Assembly: GCA_929200515.1 (NCBI GenBank)
Contig: CAKNAD010000013.1
Span: 1-23,049 of the forward strand
Source of the DNA: Candidatus Gorgonimonas leptogorgiae
GTDB taxonomy: Bacteria > Pseudomonadota > Gammaproteobacteria > Pseudomonadales > Endozoicomonadaceae
Direction of reading: 5' to 3'
DNA length: 23,049 nt
The first letter of the stretch is position 1. The number at the start of each line of letters is the position of its first letter. Position numbers and translations under genes: made by a program. The notes under the pieces are model-generated. The model had not been told where the DNA came from and did no database searches. It saw only the letters and a program-made list of their open reading frames with translations. Positions 16,601 to 23,049 of the stretch are shown in pieces.

Positions 16601-16622
16601 GGAACTTTTAAGTTTTAGTTCC
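16601..16622. promoter_or_regulatory. Small hairpin upstream of the copper chaperone gene
   Basis: GGAACT and AGTTCC form a 6-bp dyad with a 10-nt loop, 44 nt upstream of the start codon. It could be a leader hairpin or an operator; nothing else supports either. Confidence 0.25.
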
Positions 16623-16734
16623 GTCTGAGTTAAATATTGGTTTGATAAAAGTGTTTTTAGTATACAGCTATCAAGATGTTAAATCAATACTAATCAAATA
16701 TGTATTAAAGTTGTGTTAATGTATTAGTAAATCT

Positions 16735-16860
16735 GTGACATGCTCCTCTCCCTAAAGGAAGGGGCTTCCTAATTCATAGCGAAGTGCTTAACCACTAGGA
16801 TTAAGTCTTATTTACGCTCCAAAGGCTATGATCGCTTGCCCGGCGACTAATGAAGTATAT
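16735..16860 (-). ncRNA. IS200/IS605 right-end scar resembling a TnpB omega-RNA scaffold
   Basis: Read on the minus strand this ends with GCCCCTTCCTTTAGGGAGAG and then GAGCATGTCAC. That is an 8-bp stem (one C-A mismatch, UUUA loop), the form typical of the right end of tnpB-carrying IS200/IS605 elements and of the omega-RNA made from it. Upstream, a CCTAGTGG...TTAGG structured part precedes it. A short frame, AGQAIIAFGA then stop (stop at 16812-16814), resembles the extreme C-terminus of TnpB. No longer tnpB or tnpA frame remains. Sequence just beyond the end (below 16735) would be the guide if the RNA is made. It is the main content of the gene-free stretch 16558-16977. Confidence 0.5.
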
Positions 16861-16948
16861 TAGCAAGAAACGTTGTACAGAAACAAGTACAATATTTTAA
16901 GAATTGCTAGTAAATGTTATGCCTTATCTTTATAACATATATGCACAT

Positions 16949-16954
16949 TATAAT
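16949..16954 (+). promoter_or_regulatory. Candidate -10 box for the gene at 16978
   Basis: A consensus TATAAT 24 nt before the start codon; upstream only a poor -35 (TTATCT at 16924, 19-nt spacing). AT-rich context makes chance matches common. Confidence 0.3.
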
Positions 16955-16977
16955 ACAATAATATAATAGGAATCTTT

Positions 16978-17394
16978 ATGCACGTAATAACCTCCCCTAA
17001 CTCGGTAACAGTAACTATGCCTGAAACGACATGTTGTTCTGACAACTGGTTTTGTAATAAAATAACCAAGTCAGTTAGTGCAATAAAATCATATGTTAGT
17101 AGTAGAGCCTATGAAATAACCCACCCTACAAGACAAAGTGTTCGACCTGCACTGGATCGTCTTGTTGCGGGTACACTTGGTGGTTTATGTATAGGCTTAA
17201 CATATGGATTTATAGCAACAGGCAACTGGGAAACGTTACAGTTAAAAACAGATGAACAAAAAAAAATATTTTGTATTCTTATGTTTGGTACTGGCGGTCC
17301 TGTTTGTGCTTTACTATTCGATATACTTATGTATAACGCTAGTCTCGGCAATATAAATTGTTGTGAATGTTATAATAGGTTACCTTGTTGTTAA
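16978..17394 (+). CDS. Small cysteine-rich two-helix membrane protein, unknown
   Basis: A 138-residue protein with AGGAA 6 nt before its ATG. The N-terminal about 60 residues are soluble with a Cys cluster (TTCCSDNWFCN). Two hydrophobic segments follow, LVAGTLGGLCIGLTYGFIATG and IFCILMFGTGGPVCALLFDIL, separated by a charged loop. The tail is again Cys-rich (NCCECYNRLPCC). Nine or more cysteines in so small a cytoplasm-started protein is unusual and hints at metal binding, lipid modification or disulfides after export. The layout parallels the protein at 13368, and the two may be distant relatives. No family recognised. Confidence 0.6.
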   Translation: MHVITSPNSVTVTMPETTCCSDNWFCNKITKSVSAIKSYVSSRAYEITHPTRQSVRPALDRLVAGTLGGLCIGLTYGFIATGNWETLQLKTDEQKKIFCILMFGTGGPVCALLFDILMYNASLGNINCCECYNRLPCC

Positions 17395-17422
17395 AAAATA
17401 CTTAGATTTAAAAAAGTTAGCC

Positions 17423-17476
17423 CAAACATGACATCACAGACTTTTAATTTTTAAGACGGTTGTCATGTCAGGTTTG
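17423..17476. terminator. Long inverted repeat between convergent genes
   Basis: CAAACATGACAT (17423-17434) pairs with ATGTCAGGTTTG (17465-17476), 11 of 12 bases. It lies 29 nt after one stop and 31 nt before the other, where a bidirectional terminator is expected. The loop is 30 nt, long for an intrinsic terminator. Confidence 0.45.
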
Positions 17477-17507
17477 AGTTACTATAATCGAATGAGTTTA
17501 AAAATTA

Positions 17508-17921
17508 TTATTTTGAAGATAAAACTTCTACCATTTTTTGCAAAACTTTTCTAGTTTCTTCATCGCACTCTTTTAATTTTTCTTGTGCTTTTTGATTTTT
17601 AAATATTTCACAAAATTTATTTAAATTTTCTATAGCATCCTTGCCTTCATTTGCTATAAATTCAGATTTAAATATCTCAGTTAAAACTTGCATAATATCT
17701 TCTGTTGTATTAGCTTGATCTATAGAATCAGTGAACTTCTTGAATTTAACAGGGTCTTCATAAATATTATCTGCGAACTTTTCACCTTTTTTGAGATAAC
17801 TCATTGCTATCTTATGATCTTTTTTTGATAAATTCAGAGTATCTATTTGATTAATAATATCAGAGCGATATTTTTCTAATGTAGCGTTTTCATCATTAAT
17901 GTTTGCAGTAGACTGTTTCAT
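17508..17921 (-). CDS. Small helical cytoplasmic protein, unknown
   Basis: A 137-residue, highly charged (Lys/Glu-rich) protein with no signal peptide or membrane segment. It appears all-helical, with heptad-like stretches in the second half (AIENLNKFCEIF, EETRKVLQKMVEVL). A very good GGAGG ribosome site lies 5 nt before the ATG, supporting a real, well-translated gene. No family recognised. It is convergent with the membrane protein gene upstream of it in the window and stands alone; the next feature is the initiator tRNA on the other strand. Size and composition would suit a chaperone, regulator or small effector, but none can be preferred. Confidence 0.6.
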   Translation of the reverse strand: MKQSTANINDENATLEKYRSDIINQIDTLNLSKKDHKIAMSYLKKGEKFADNIYEDPVKFKKFTDSIDQANTTEDIMQVLTEIFKSEFIANEGKDAIENLNKFCEIFKNQKAQEKLKECDEETRKVLQKMVEVLSSK

Positions 17922-18025
17922 AATACCTCCAGATAATCATTGTTGTGCTATAACGATTGCAACATCCGTAAATATTAATTGTAAGGATAAAAAAGAAATT
18001 TATAGTAACATTCTTCATAAAACAC

Positions 18026-18054
18026 TTGACAATTTTAGCTGTAAGTAATAGTAT
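18026..18054 (+). promoter_or_regulatory. Sigma-70 promoter of the initiator tRNA gene
   Basis: Perfect -35 TTGACA (18026-18031), a 17-nt spacer and -10 TAGTAT (18049-18054), ending 15 nt before the mature tRNA. This is the best promoter in the window. Confidence 0.8.
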
Positions 18055-18069
18055 TTGTTTTGTCTCTGA

Positions 18070-18146
18070 TGCGGGGTGGAGTAGCTTGGTAACTCGTCGG
18101 GCTCATAACCCGAAGATCGCTGGTTCAAATCCAGCCCCCGCTACCA
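18070..18146 (+). tRNA. Initiator tRNA-fMet (CAU)
   Basis: A 77-nt tRNA with encoded CCA. Initiator hallmarks are present: three G-C pairs closing the anticodon stem (TCGGG-CTCATAA-CCCGA) and no Watson-Crick pair at 1-72. The T arm is GCTGG-TTCAAAT-CCAGC and the acceptor strands are GCGGGG and CCCCGC. The sequence follows E. coli tRNA-fMet closely. Position 1 appears to be U and position 72 U, where the usual bacterial initiator has C1-A72. Confidence 0.97.
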
Positions 18147-18353
18147 AATTTGTATATTTATATACTCTTTGCTTAATGCCTAAGTTACATTTCTAAAAAT
18201 TTTCACTTTTATCCACGATTTATTAATTTTAATAGCAACGCTTGTATCAACACTACAGAAGCTATCTAGATGCTACAAAATAGTTAATTTGACTATTATT
18301 AAAAATAGGTACTATATTTATTGTAGCAGTTATTATCAACTAATGTTGCGTAA

Positions 18354-19499
18354 TTAACTAGTAGTGCCATGCATTGGTCTGTGGGTATAAACTGACATAA
18401 TCAGCCCAAAATTAATTAATAGTGTTAATAAAGATGTGCCTCCTTTGCTAATTAAAGGCAATGGAACGCCAACTACAGGTAGAATTCCACTAACCATTCC
18501 CATATTAATAAAAATATACACAAAAAAAGTTAAAGCAAGGCTTCCGGCTAATAGTCTGCCAAAAAGTGTTGGTACTGTTAAAGAGATATACAAACATCTG
18601 GCTATTATGCACATATATAGAGTTAATAAGGCTATAACTCCTATTAATCCAAACTCTTCAGCAAAAACAGAGATAATAAAATCAGTATGTTTTTCAGGTA
18701 AAAAATTTAAGTGTGATTGAGTACCATGTAACCAACCTTTTCCTGAAATTCCACCGGAACCAATAGCAATTTTAGATTGAATAATATTCCAGCCAGCACC
18801 CCAAGGATCATTTTCTGGATTAATAAAAGTTAGCACTCTTTTTTGCTGGTATTCATACATAAAAAACTTCCAAAATATAACTGTCGAAGGTGCTAATATT
18901 AACAATGTAGACATTATTATGGCTTTGCTTAATCCCCCCATAAAAATCACAAGAAAACAAGGGATAAATACTAGTATTGAAGTGCCTAAATCGGGCTGCA
19001 TGCTAATTAACACAACGGGAATTAATGTTATAAAAAACGCAGCAATAGAATCTTTTATGCTAATGGGAATGCTTCTGTAAGAAAAATACGAGGCTATAGC
19101 AACGGGCATGATAAATTTCATCATTTCAGAAGGCTGAAATCTAAAACGAAATATTTCTAACCATCTTTGTGCACCTTTAGATGATGTTCCTACAACTAAT
19201 ACAGCTAATAATAAAATTATGCCACCAAGATACATAATTGCAGAAAATTTTATCCAAGTTCTTGGGGGGATCTGAGAAACAATAATCATTGCTAAAAAAC
19301 CAATTGCCAAATAAAAAACTTGTCGCCATACAGTTTCTATTTTTTGTCCAGATGCACTATACAGGGTAAAAATACCGACTCCAGCTAATATAATGAGTAA
19401 TATTAATAGAGTAAAATCAATATGGATTTTAGTTTCTAAAGCAGATAAGCTCGTTTTATGATTGGTATTTAATCTGTTGCTAAAATCAATATTTGCCAT
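18354..19499 (-). CDS. rodA: Peptidoglycan polymerase RodA (SEDS family)
   Basis: SEDS-family glycosyltransferase that polymerises lipid II during cell elongation, paired with PBP2. About ten membrane helices follow a 30-residue cytoplasmic N-terminus. Family blocks are clear: PWGAGWNIIQSKIAIGSGG, GWLHGTQSHLNFLPEKHTDFI and the C-terminal GVPLPLISKGGTSLL. At 381 residues (385 from the alternative ATG at 19511) it is near the E. coli length. I prefer ATG 19499, which has a weak GG at proper spacing, while 19511 has none. Either start overlaps the 3' end of mrdA (stop at 19486), so the two are translationally coupled, as usual for this pair. It implies a rod-shaped or elongating cell with the MreB-type elongasome. 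Confidence 0.96.
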   Translation of the reverse strand: MANIDFSNRLNTNHKTSLSALETKIHIDFTLLILLIILAGVGIFTLYSASGQKIETVWRQVFYLAIGFLAMIIVSQIPPRTWIKFSAIMYLGGIILLLAVLVVGTSSKGAQRWLEIFRFRFQPSEMMKFIMPVAIASYFSYRSIPISIKDSIAAFFITLIPVVLISMQPDLGTSILVFIPCFLVIFMGGLSKAIIMSTLLILAPSTVIFWKFFMYEYQQKRVLTFINPENDPWGAGWNIIQSKIAIGSGGISGKGWLHGTQSHLNFLPEKHTDFIISVFAEEFGLIGVIALLTLYMCIIARCLYISLTVPTLFGRLLAGSLALTFFVYIFINMGMVSGILPVVGVPLPLISKGGTSLLTLLINFGLIMSVYTHRPMHGTTS

Positions 19500-21339
19500 G
19501 TTTATTACCATTGTGTTTTTTTAATAGGTATTTATCTATAACCTTGCGTACTATAGAAGCAGCTCCTGTGCTGTTTTCTACTACAGCTACAGCTACAATT
19601 TTAGGATCTTCTACGGGGGCAAAAGCAATGAAAAGACTATGGTCTTTATTGTATTCGAGTATATTTTCTTCATGATAATTTTGTTCTTGTCCCATACCAA
19701 TAACTTGTGCGGTTCCAGTTTTTCCTGCCATAGAGTATTCAAGATTAAGTCCTGCTTGTCTGTGTGCTGTGCCTTTGACACTATGTACTGATTGTTTCAT
19801 CGCTGAAATTACTATATCCCATTTTCTTTTGTTTTCCTGTGGATTTTCAGCAAGGAAAACTCTTTTTTCTCTACTCGATGGCGGGGTTATATCTTCATTT
19901 TTAACCATTCTTGGTTGAATATAAACGCCATTAGTAGCTATCATTGCTGTAGCTATTAATAGTTGCATTGGTGTTACAAGCATGTAGCCTTGTCCTATCA
20001 TTGAAATAATAGTTTCACCAGGATACCAAGATTTATTATATAGTTTTTCTTTCCATTGTTTTGAAGGCAATAACCCAGGCCGTTGTTCTCCAAAATCTAA
20101 TTCGGTTCTTTTTCCCAGATTAAATTGTTTAGAAAACTCATGGATTCTATCAATTCCCAAACTATTAGCAAAGGTATAAAAAAAAGTATCATTAGATACT
20201 ACTAGAGATTTATGAATATCTACCCAACCATGGCCGCTACGTTTCCAGTTACGAAATTTATGCTTGCTATCTGATAACTTAAATGACCCTGTGTCAAATA
20301 TTTGTTTTTTATTATCTACAACATTGTTGGCTAGTAATGCAAGTGCCATTATTGGTTTGATGGTTGAAGCTGGAGGGTATTCTCCTAAAGTAGCACGGTT
20401 AAACAGAGGTTTTTCTTTATCGGAATTTAAACTTTTATAAGTTTTAAAATCTATACCATTAACGAATAGATTAGGGTTAAATGAAGGACTACTAACTAGG
20501 GAGATAATACCACCTGTGGTTAAGTCCATTGCTACTACGGATCCTCTTTTGCCATTTAAAGCATCATAAGCTACTTTTTGTAATTCTAAGTCTATAAAAA
20601 GATTAAGGTTTTTACCTGGTTTTGGGTCTGTTTTTGATAAAATATTTATTATCCGACCTTCGGCGTTAACTTCTACCTGATTGTGGCCTGATTCGCCTAA
20701 TAATATATCTTCATAGTATTTTTCGAGTCCGATTTTTCCTGTTACTCGAAGATTACGATATGTTTTATTGTTTAACCGTTCTAAATCAGCGTGGTTTATT
20801 CTGCCTACGTATCCAATTGCATGAGCCATAACTTCTTTGTGTGGATAAAAGCGAATCATCTCTGGAGATACGTTAATTTCTTTTAGTCTAAACTTATTTG
20901 CCATAATTAAGGCAATTTCTTTGTCTGTTAGTCTAAATTTTAAGGGTATGCTATCAAATGTTTTTTTTTGATTTAACTGCTTATAAAACCTCTGAATTTC
21001 GTCTGGGGTTAAACCAATTAAATTGTTAATGTTTTTTATTAGCTTGTCTATATCTGCTGTTTTTTCAGGAATAACTGTTAGGTTAAAAGAAGGTATGTTT
21101 TCAGCTAGTAATAAACCATTAACATCATATATATTACCCCGCTGAGGTGAAATTATTTTAGTGTAAACTCTATTGTCATCTGATTTAGATGACATTTTAT
21201 TGTAACTTGTTACTTGTAAATATATAAATCTAGCAATCAATATAGCTAAAAAAAATAATGCAAAGACTATACATACTATAATCCTTATGTTTATTGTCTG
21301 TTTTTCACTACGGTAATTCCTTAAAGTATTTTTATACAT
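19486..21339 (-). CDS. mrdA: Penicillin-binding protein 2 (elongation transpeptidase)
   Basis: Class B transpeptidase that cross-links peptidoglycan in the lateral wall and activates RodA. It has 617 residues: a short cytoplasmic tail, one membrane helix (about 19-42), a pedestal domain opening with QRGNIYDVNGLLLAEN, then the transpeptidase domain. All catalytic motifs are intact: SxxK in PPASTIKPI (Ser325, Lys328), SND (382-384) and KTG in MAGKTGTAQV (540-542). Positions agree closely with E. coli PBP2. A GAGAG site precedes the start at 21339. It is the first gene of an mrdA-rodA operon. The upstream 308-nt gap is AT-rich and holds the dispersed hairpin at 21375 but no gene. Confidence 0.97.
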   Translation of the reverse strand: MYKNTLRNYRSEKQTINIRIIVCIVFALFFLAILIARFIYLQVTSYNKMSSKSDDNRVYTKIISPQRGNIYDVNGLLLAENIPSFNLTVIPEKTADIDKLIKNINNLIGLTPDEIQRFYKQLNQKKTFDSIPLKFRLTDKEIALIMANKFRLKEINVSPEMIRFYPHKEVMAHAIGYVGRINHADLERLNNKTYRNLRVTGKIGLEKYYEDILLGESGHNQVEVNAEGRIINILSKTDPKPGKNLNLFIDLELQKVAYDALNGKRGSVVAMDLTTGGIISLVSSPSFNPNLFVNGIDFKTYKSLNSDKEKPLFNRATLGEYPPASTIKPIMALALLANNVVDNKKQIFDTGSFKLSDSKHKFRNWKRSGHGWVDIHKSLVVSNDTFFYTFANSLGIDRIHEFSKQFNLGKRTELDFGEQRPGLLPSKQWKEKLYNKSWYPGETIISMIGQGYMLVTPMQLLIATAMIATNGVYIQPRMVKNEDITPPSSREKRVFLAENPQENKRKWDIVISAMKQSVHSVKGTAHRQAGLNLEYSMAGKTGTAQVIGMGQEQNYHEENILEYNKDHSLFIAFAPVEDPKIVAVAVVENSTGAASIVRKVIDKYLLKKHNGNKHGKY

Positions 21340-21374
21340 TGCGCTCTCTGTTTAACAGTAAAAAAATAATATTA

Positions 21375-21401
21375 TATACACATTTAGGTAGAAGGTGTAT
21401 A
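21375..21401. repeat. TATACAC hairpin, short copy of the dispersed element
   Basis: TATACAC (21375-21381) and GTGTATA (21395-21401) with a 13-nt loop. Its right half AGGTAGAAGGTGTAT repeats 10085-10099 exactly. It lies 36 nt upstream of mrdA, in the gene-free stretch 21340-21647, where it may affect the mrdA-rodA promoter or leader. I see nothing else in that stretch. Confidence 0.55.
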
Positions 21402-21647
21402 CAGACCACGCAGATAAAGGTGTGCTGTTATTAAAAGATTATAGTCATTTATATTCAATATAGTAAGTTTAAATTATACACAAAACTATTATTGCAGGTA
21501 TGAGTGCAAAAAAATAGTTTGTAAGTTATTTTTAAAATAGCAAGGTAATTTTTGAGTGATTTTAGCTATAGCTGCTTAAACCCGATTTGACAATAATCTT
21601 AAAAACTAGAATAATTTGATAGAATTCTGGCAAGATAGTTTTATCTA

Positions 21648-22448
21648 TTAGTTATTAAATATTTTGCGTGCTTGTTTAAAACTAGGCCTTTTAGGTATGT
21701 TCCATGATGGTTGATCTTCAAAATGATATCCGGCATCTTTAATAGCTATAATAAATTCATCAAACATTTGTTTATCTTTTATAACAGTGATATCTGCGAA
21801 TTTATCTATTGCTTCTGGCAAATAGAATGTTGCAGGAAAATTATCTTCAATATTAGAAAATGGATTACCTGAATCATCACTATGATGGAAAAGATTTAAA
21901 CCAGGCCCTCTACCTATAGCAGTATTTAAATCCCCAATTAAATCAGAAATTCTTTCTGTTATATTGCCTAGTTCTGAATTTTCATTTTCTGTTATATGTT
22001 TTAATTTATCTTTATGATCTATATATGGATTTTTCATAATTGCTATTTTTCCAGCTCTAGTATCTTTCCCTTCAGACTTGAACTCTGAAAATTCAGTAGC
22101 TACTAGTAACAAATCACAATCTGCCGTCAGTGGTTTACCTAGTTGCAAATCAGCTATAACCTCTACGGGGCTGTTATCTTTGGTGTCAAAAATTTCATAC
22201 ATATTATCTTCTAGATTATATTTTGCAGTGAATTTTTCATCTATACCACTAGGAGATTTCCAATATATCGTAATATTTTCATTGTTGTTAGAAGTTTTAG
22301 AAGTTTCTATAACATTCAATTCATCTCTTAATTCTTCGATTCTTGCCTTACTAAGTTTTAAGTTAGTGAATTTATAATGACCTTGAGCAAATCCTTTTTC
22401 AACTTCGGCATTATATTTTATTATATCTTTTTTAATCCATTTTTTTTG
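21648..22448 (-). CDS. ExoY-like nucleotidyl cyclase, C-terminal part (frameshifted)
   Basis: This carries the second half of the edema-factor/ExoY catalytic domain, colinear with Pseudomonas aeruginosa ExoY as I remember it. Shared stretches are GKPLTADCDLLLVA (metal-binding Asp pair in DCD), ELGNIT, LFHHSDDSGNP (catalytic His and Asn), EDNFPATFYLPEA, and near the end GYHFEDQPSWNIPKRPSF. The frame is open from 22448, just inside the A8 tract, but has no ATG before the first conserved block. The first start-like codon is a TTG at 22319, so independent translation is unlikely. Its first residues (WIKKDIIKYNAEVEKG) continue the upstream fragment exactly where it loses frame. One base added, or two removed, in the A8 tract would give one product of about 430 residues. 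Confidence 0.9.
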   Translation of the reverse strand, partial: QKKWIKKDIIKYNAEVEKGFAQGHYKFTNLKLSKARIEELRDELNVIETSKTSNNNENITIYWKSPSGIDEKFTAKYNLEDNMYEIFDTKDNSPVEVIADLQLGKPLTADCDLLLVATEFSEFKSEGKDTRAGKIAIMKNPYIDHKDKLKHITENENSELGNITERISDLIGDLNTAIGRGPGLNLFHHSDDSGNPFSNIEDNFPATFYLPEAIDKFADITVIKDKQMFDEFIIAIKDAGYHFEDQPSWNIPKRPSFKQARKIFNN

Positions 22449-22939
22449 CTATAGTGCTGATTTCTGGGAATGTATCCCGCCTGCGGTCCTCCTGTTGCAC
22501 TTTTGCCTTTGGTATGAAAATCTTTTGTTGGAGCACCACCTGCAATTAAACCAGCCACCACAGATTCTACTGGTCTAGAACCAATAATAAGTTTTTTTTC
22601 TTTAGCTACCTTTTGAATTTTTATAGCATGGCTAGGCAATATGCCCACATTATTTTCTTTAAACAATTTAGTTATTTCTATTTCTTTAACGGCATCAAGA
22701 CTAAGGTCTTCCTTTTTTAAGCTGTCATTAACAACAGATTGTTTTTCAGTAAAATTTTGTGCATGAACTGTAGTTTCTTGAGCAATTAATTGTTCTTTAC
22801 GATCTTTTGTAGATGCTTTTTTACTATCTTTTTGTGTTTTTTTGTCTTTTGACGGTGCTGAGGTTTCAATAGAGGTTTTAGGATCTACATATCTAGGTTT
22901 TCCTTTACCTGTTGCTATTATTGTCATAAAACTAAACAT
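22421..22939 (-). CDS. ExoY-like nucleotidyl cyclase, N-terminal part (frameshifted)
   Basis: A 172-residue frame. Residues 1-80 are a Lys/Ser/Thr-rich, likely disordered leader that could carry a translocation signal. From about 90 it matches ExoY: ITKLFKENNVGILPSHAIKIQ, then IIGSRPVESVV, then the ATP-binding APTKDFHTKGKS (Lys139 and Lys146, equivalent to the catalytic lysines of ExoY and edema factor), then GPQAGYIPRNQHYSK. Five residues later it leaves the family and stops at 22421. In P. aeruginosa the protein is a type III effector that, once bound to host F-actin, makes cyclic nucleotides, mainly cGMP and cUMP. Here the half-protein lacks the metal-binding Asp pair and His/Asn, so on its own it should be inactive. 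Start chosen is ATG 22939; ATG 22927 is an alternative. Confidence 0.9.
   Translation of the reverse strand: MFSFMTIIATGKGKPRYVDPKTSIETSAPSKDKKTQKDSKKASTKDRKEQLIAQETTVHAQNFTEKQSVVNDSLKKEDLSLDAVKEIEITKLFKENNVGILPSHAIKIQKVAKEKKLIIGSRPVESVVAGLIAGGAPTKDFHTKGKSATGGPQAGYIPRNQHYSKKNGLKKI
22440..22447 (-). other. A8 slippery tract at the exoY-like frameshift
   Basis: Eight consecutive A on the coding strand, reading AGC-AAA-AAA-AAT. With nine (or six) A the frame continues as S-K-K-(K)-W-I-K-K-D into the downstream half. It is the only place needed to join the two frames. It could be a true mutation, a sequencing error, or a site where RNA polymerase slippage restores some full-length product. Confidence 0.85.
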
Positions 22940-23000
22940 CCATGAAATAGTTTATATAGCTAAGATTAATATAAAAATTTTGTACTCAAACATATATTAA

Positions 23001-23006
23001 ATTATA
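23001..23006 (-). promoter_or_regulatory. Candidate -10 box for the exoY-like gene
   Basis: TATAAT on the minus strand about 60 nt upstream of the start codon, with no convincing -35. The surrounding 110 nt (22940-23049) is almost pure A/T and shows nothing else. Confidence 0.25.
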
Positions 23007-23049
23007 GCTTATTTAAATTTTTTTATAAGTCTAGTTTTTAGCATAACTA

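Noticed and set aside
1..23049. CRISPR array, toxin-antitoxin pair, prophage or secretion-system genes
   Set aside because: I looked for regularly spaced repeats, short paired frames and structural or ATPase motifs on both strands and found none.

Overview
The window is strongly AT-rich (roughly 30% GC by eye) and carries gammaproteobacterial-type housekeeping genes: aspS next to yebC, the mrdA-rodA elongasome pair, dsbD, yaaA and an initiator tRNA. The AspRS resembles the Pseudomonas type. Interspersed are genes whose products look aimed at a eukaryotic cell: an ExoY-type nucleotidyl cyclase, a eukaryotic-like protein kinase and a large protein with a transglutaminase-like Cys/His/Asp region. 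With decayed genes, insertion-sequence scars and small dispersed repeats, this suggests a host-associated, probably intracellular, gammaproteobacterium. The sequence alone does not fix the genus.

Layout. 0-5 kb: a secreted beta-propeller-like protein behind dsbD (minus strand), then a divergent NhaC-family antiporter. 5.0-5.6 kb: a decayed RNase T2 gene and a small cysteine-rich secreted protein. 5.8-8.4 kb: aspS-yebC, with a 13-bp hairpin between them. 8.4-10.2 kb: a kinase gene flanked by a 50-bp inverted repeat, a 25-bp direct repeat and an IS903-like terminal repeat. 10.3-13.8 kb: the 961-residue candidate effector and a small membrane-hairpin protein. 13.9-14.8 kb: a STAS/HATPase partner-switch pair. 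14.9-16.6 kb: yaaA and a PCu(A)C-type copper chaperone with a long acidic linker. 16.7-17.9 kb: an IS200/IS605 scar resembling an omega-RNA scaffold, a second small membrane protein and an unknown helical protein. 18.0-21.3 kb: initiator tRNA with a near-consensus promoter, then rodA and mrdA. 21.6-22.9 kb: an ExoY homologue split by a one-base frameshift in an A8 tract.

How the genes may work together: DsbD and PCu(A)C belong to periplasmic thiol and copper handling. PBP2 and RodA form the cell-elongation synthase. The STAS/HATPase pair is a partner-switching module whose sigma factor or other target is not in the window. The kinase, the 961-residue protein and the ExoY homologue are the likely host-interaction genes. 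They sit between conserved blocks, beside repeats and mobile-element debris, as expected for gained or decaying accessory loci. No secretion system is encoded here, so translocation is inference.
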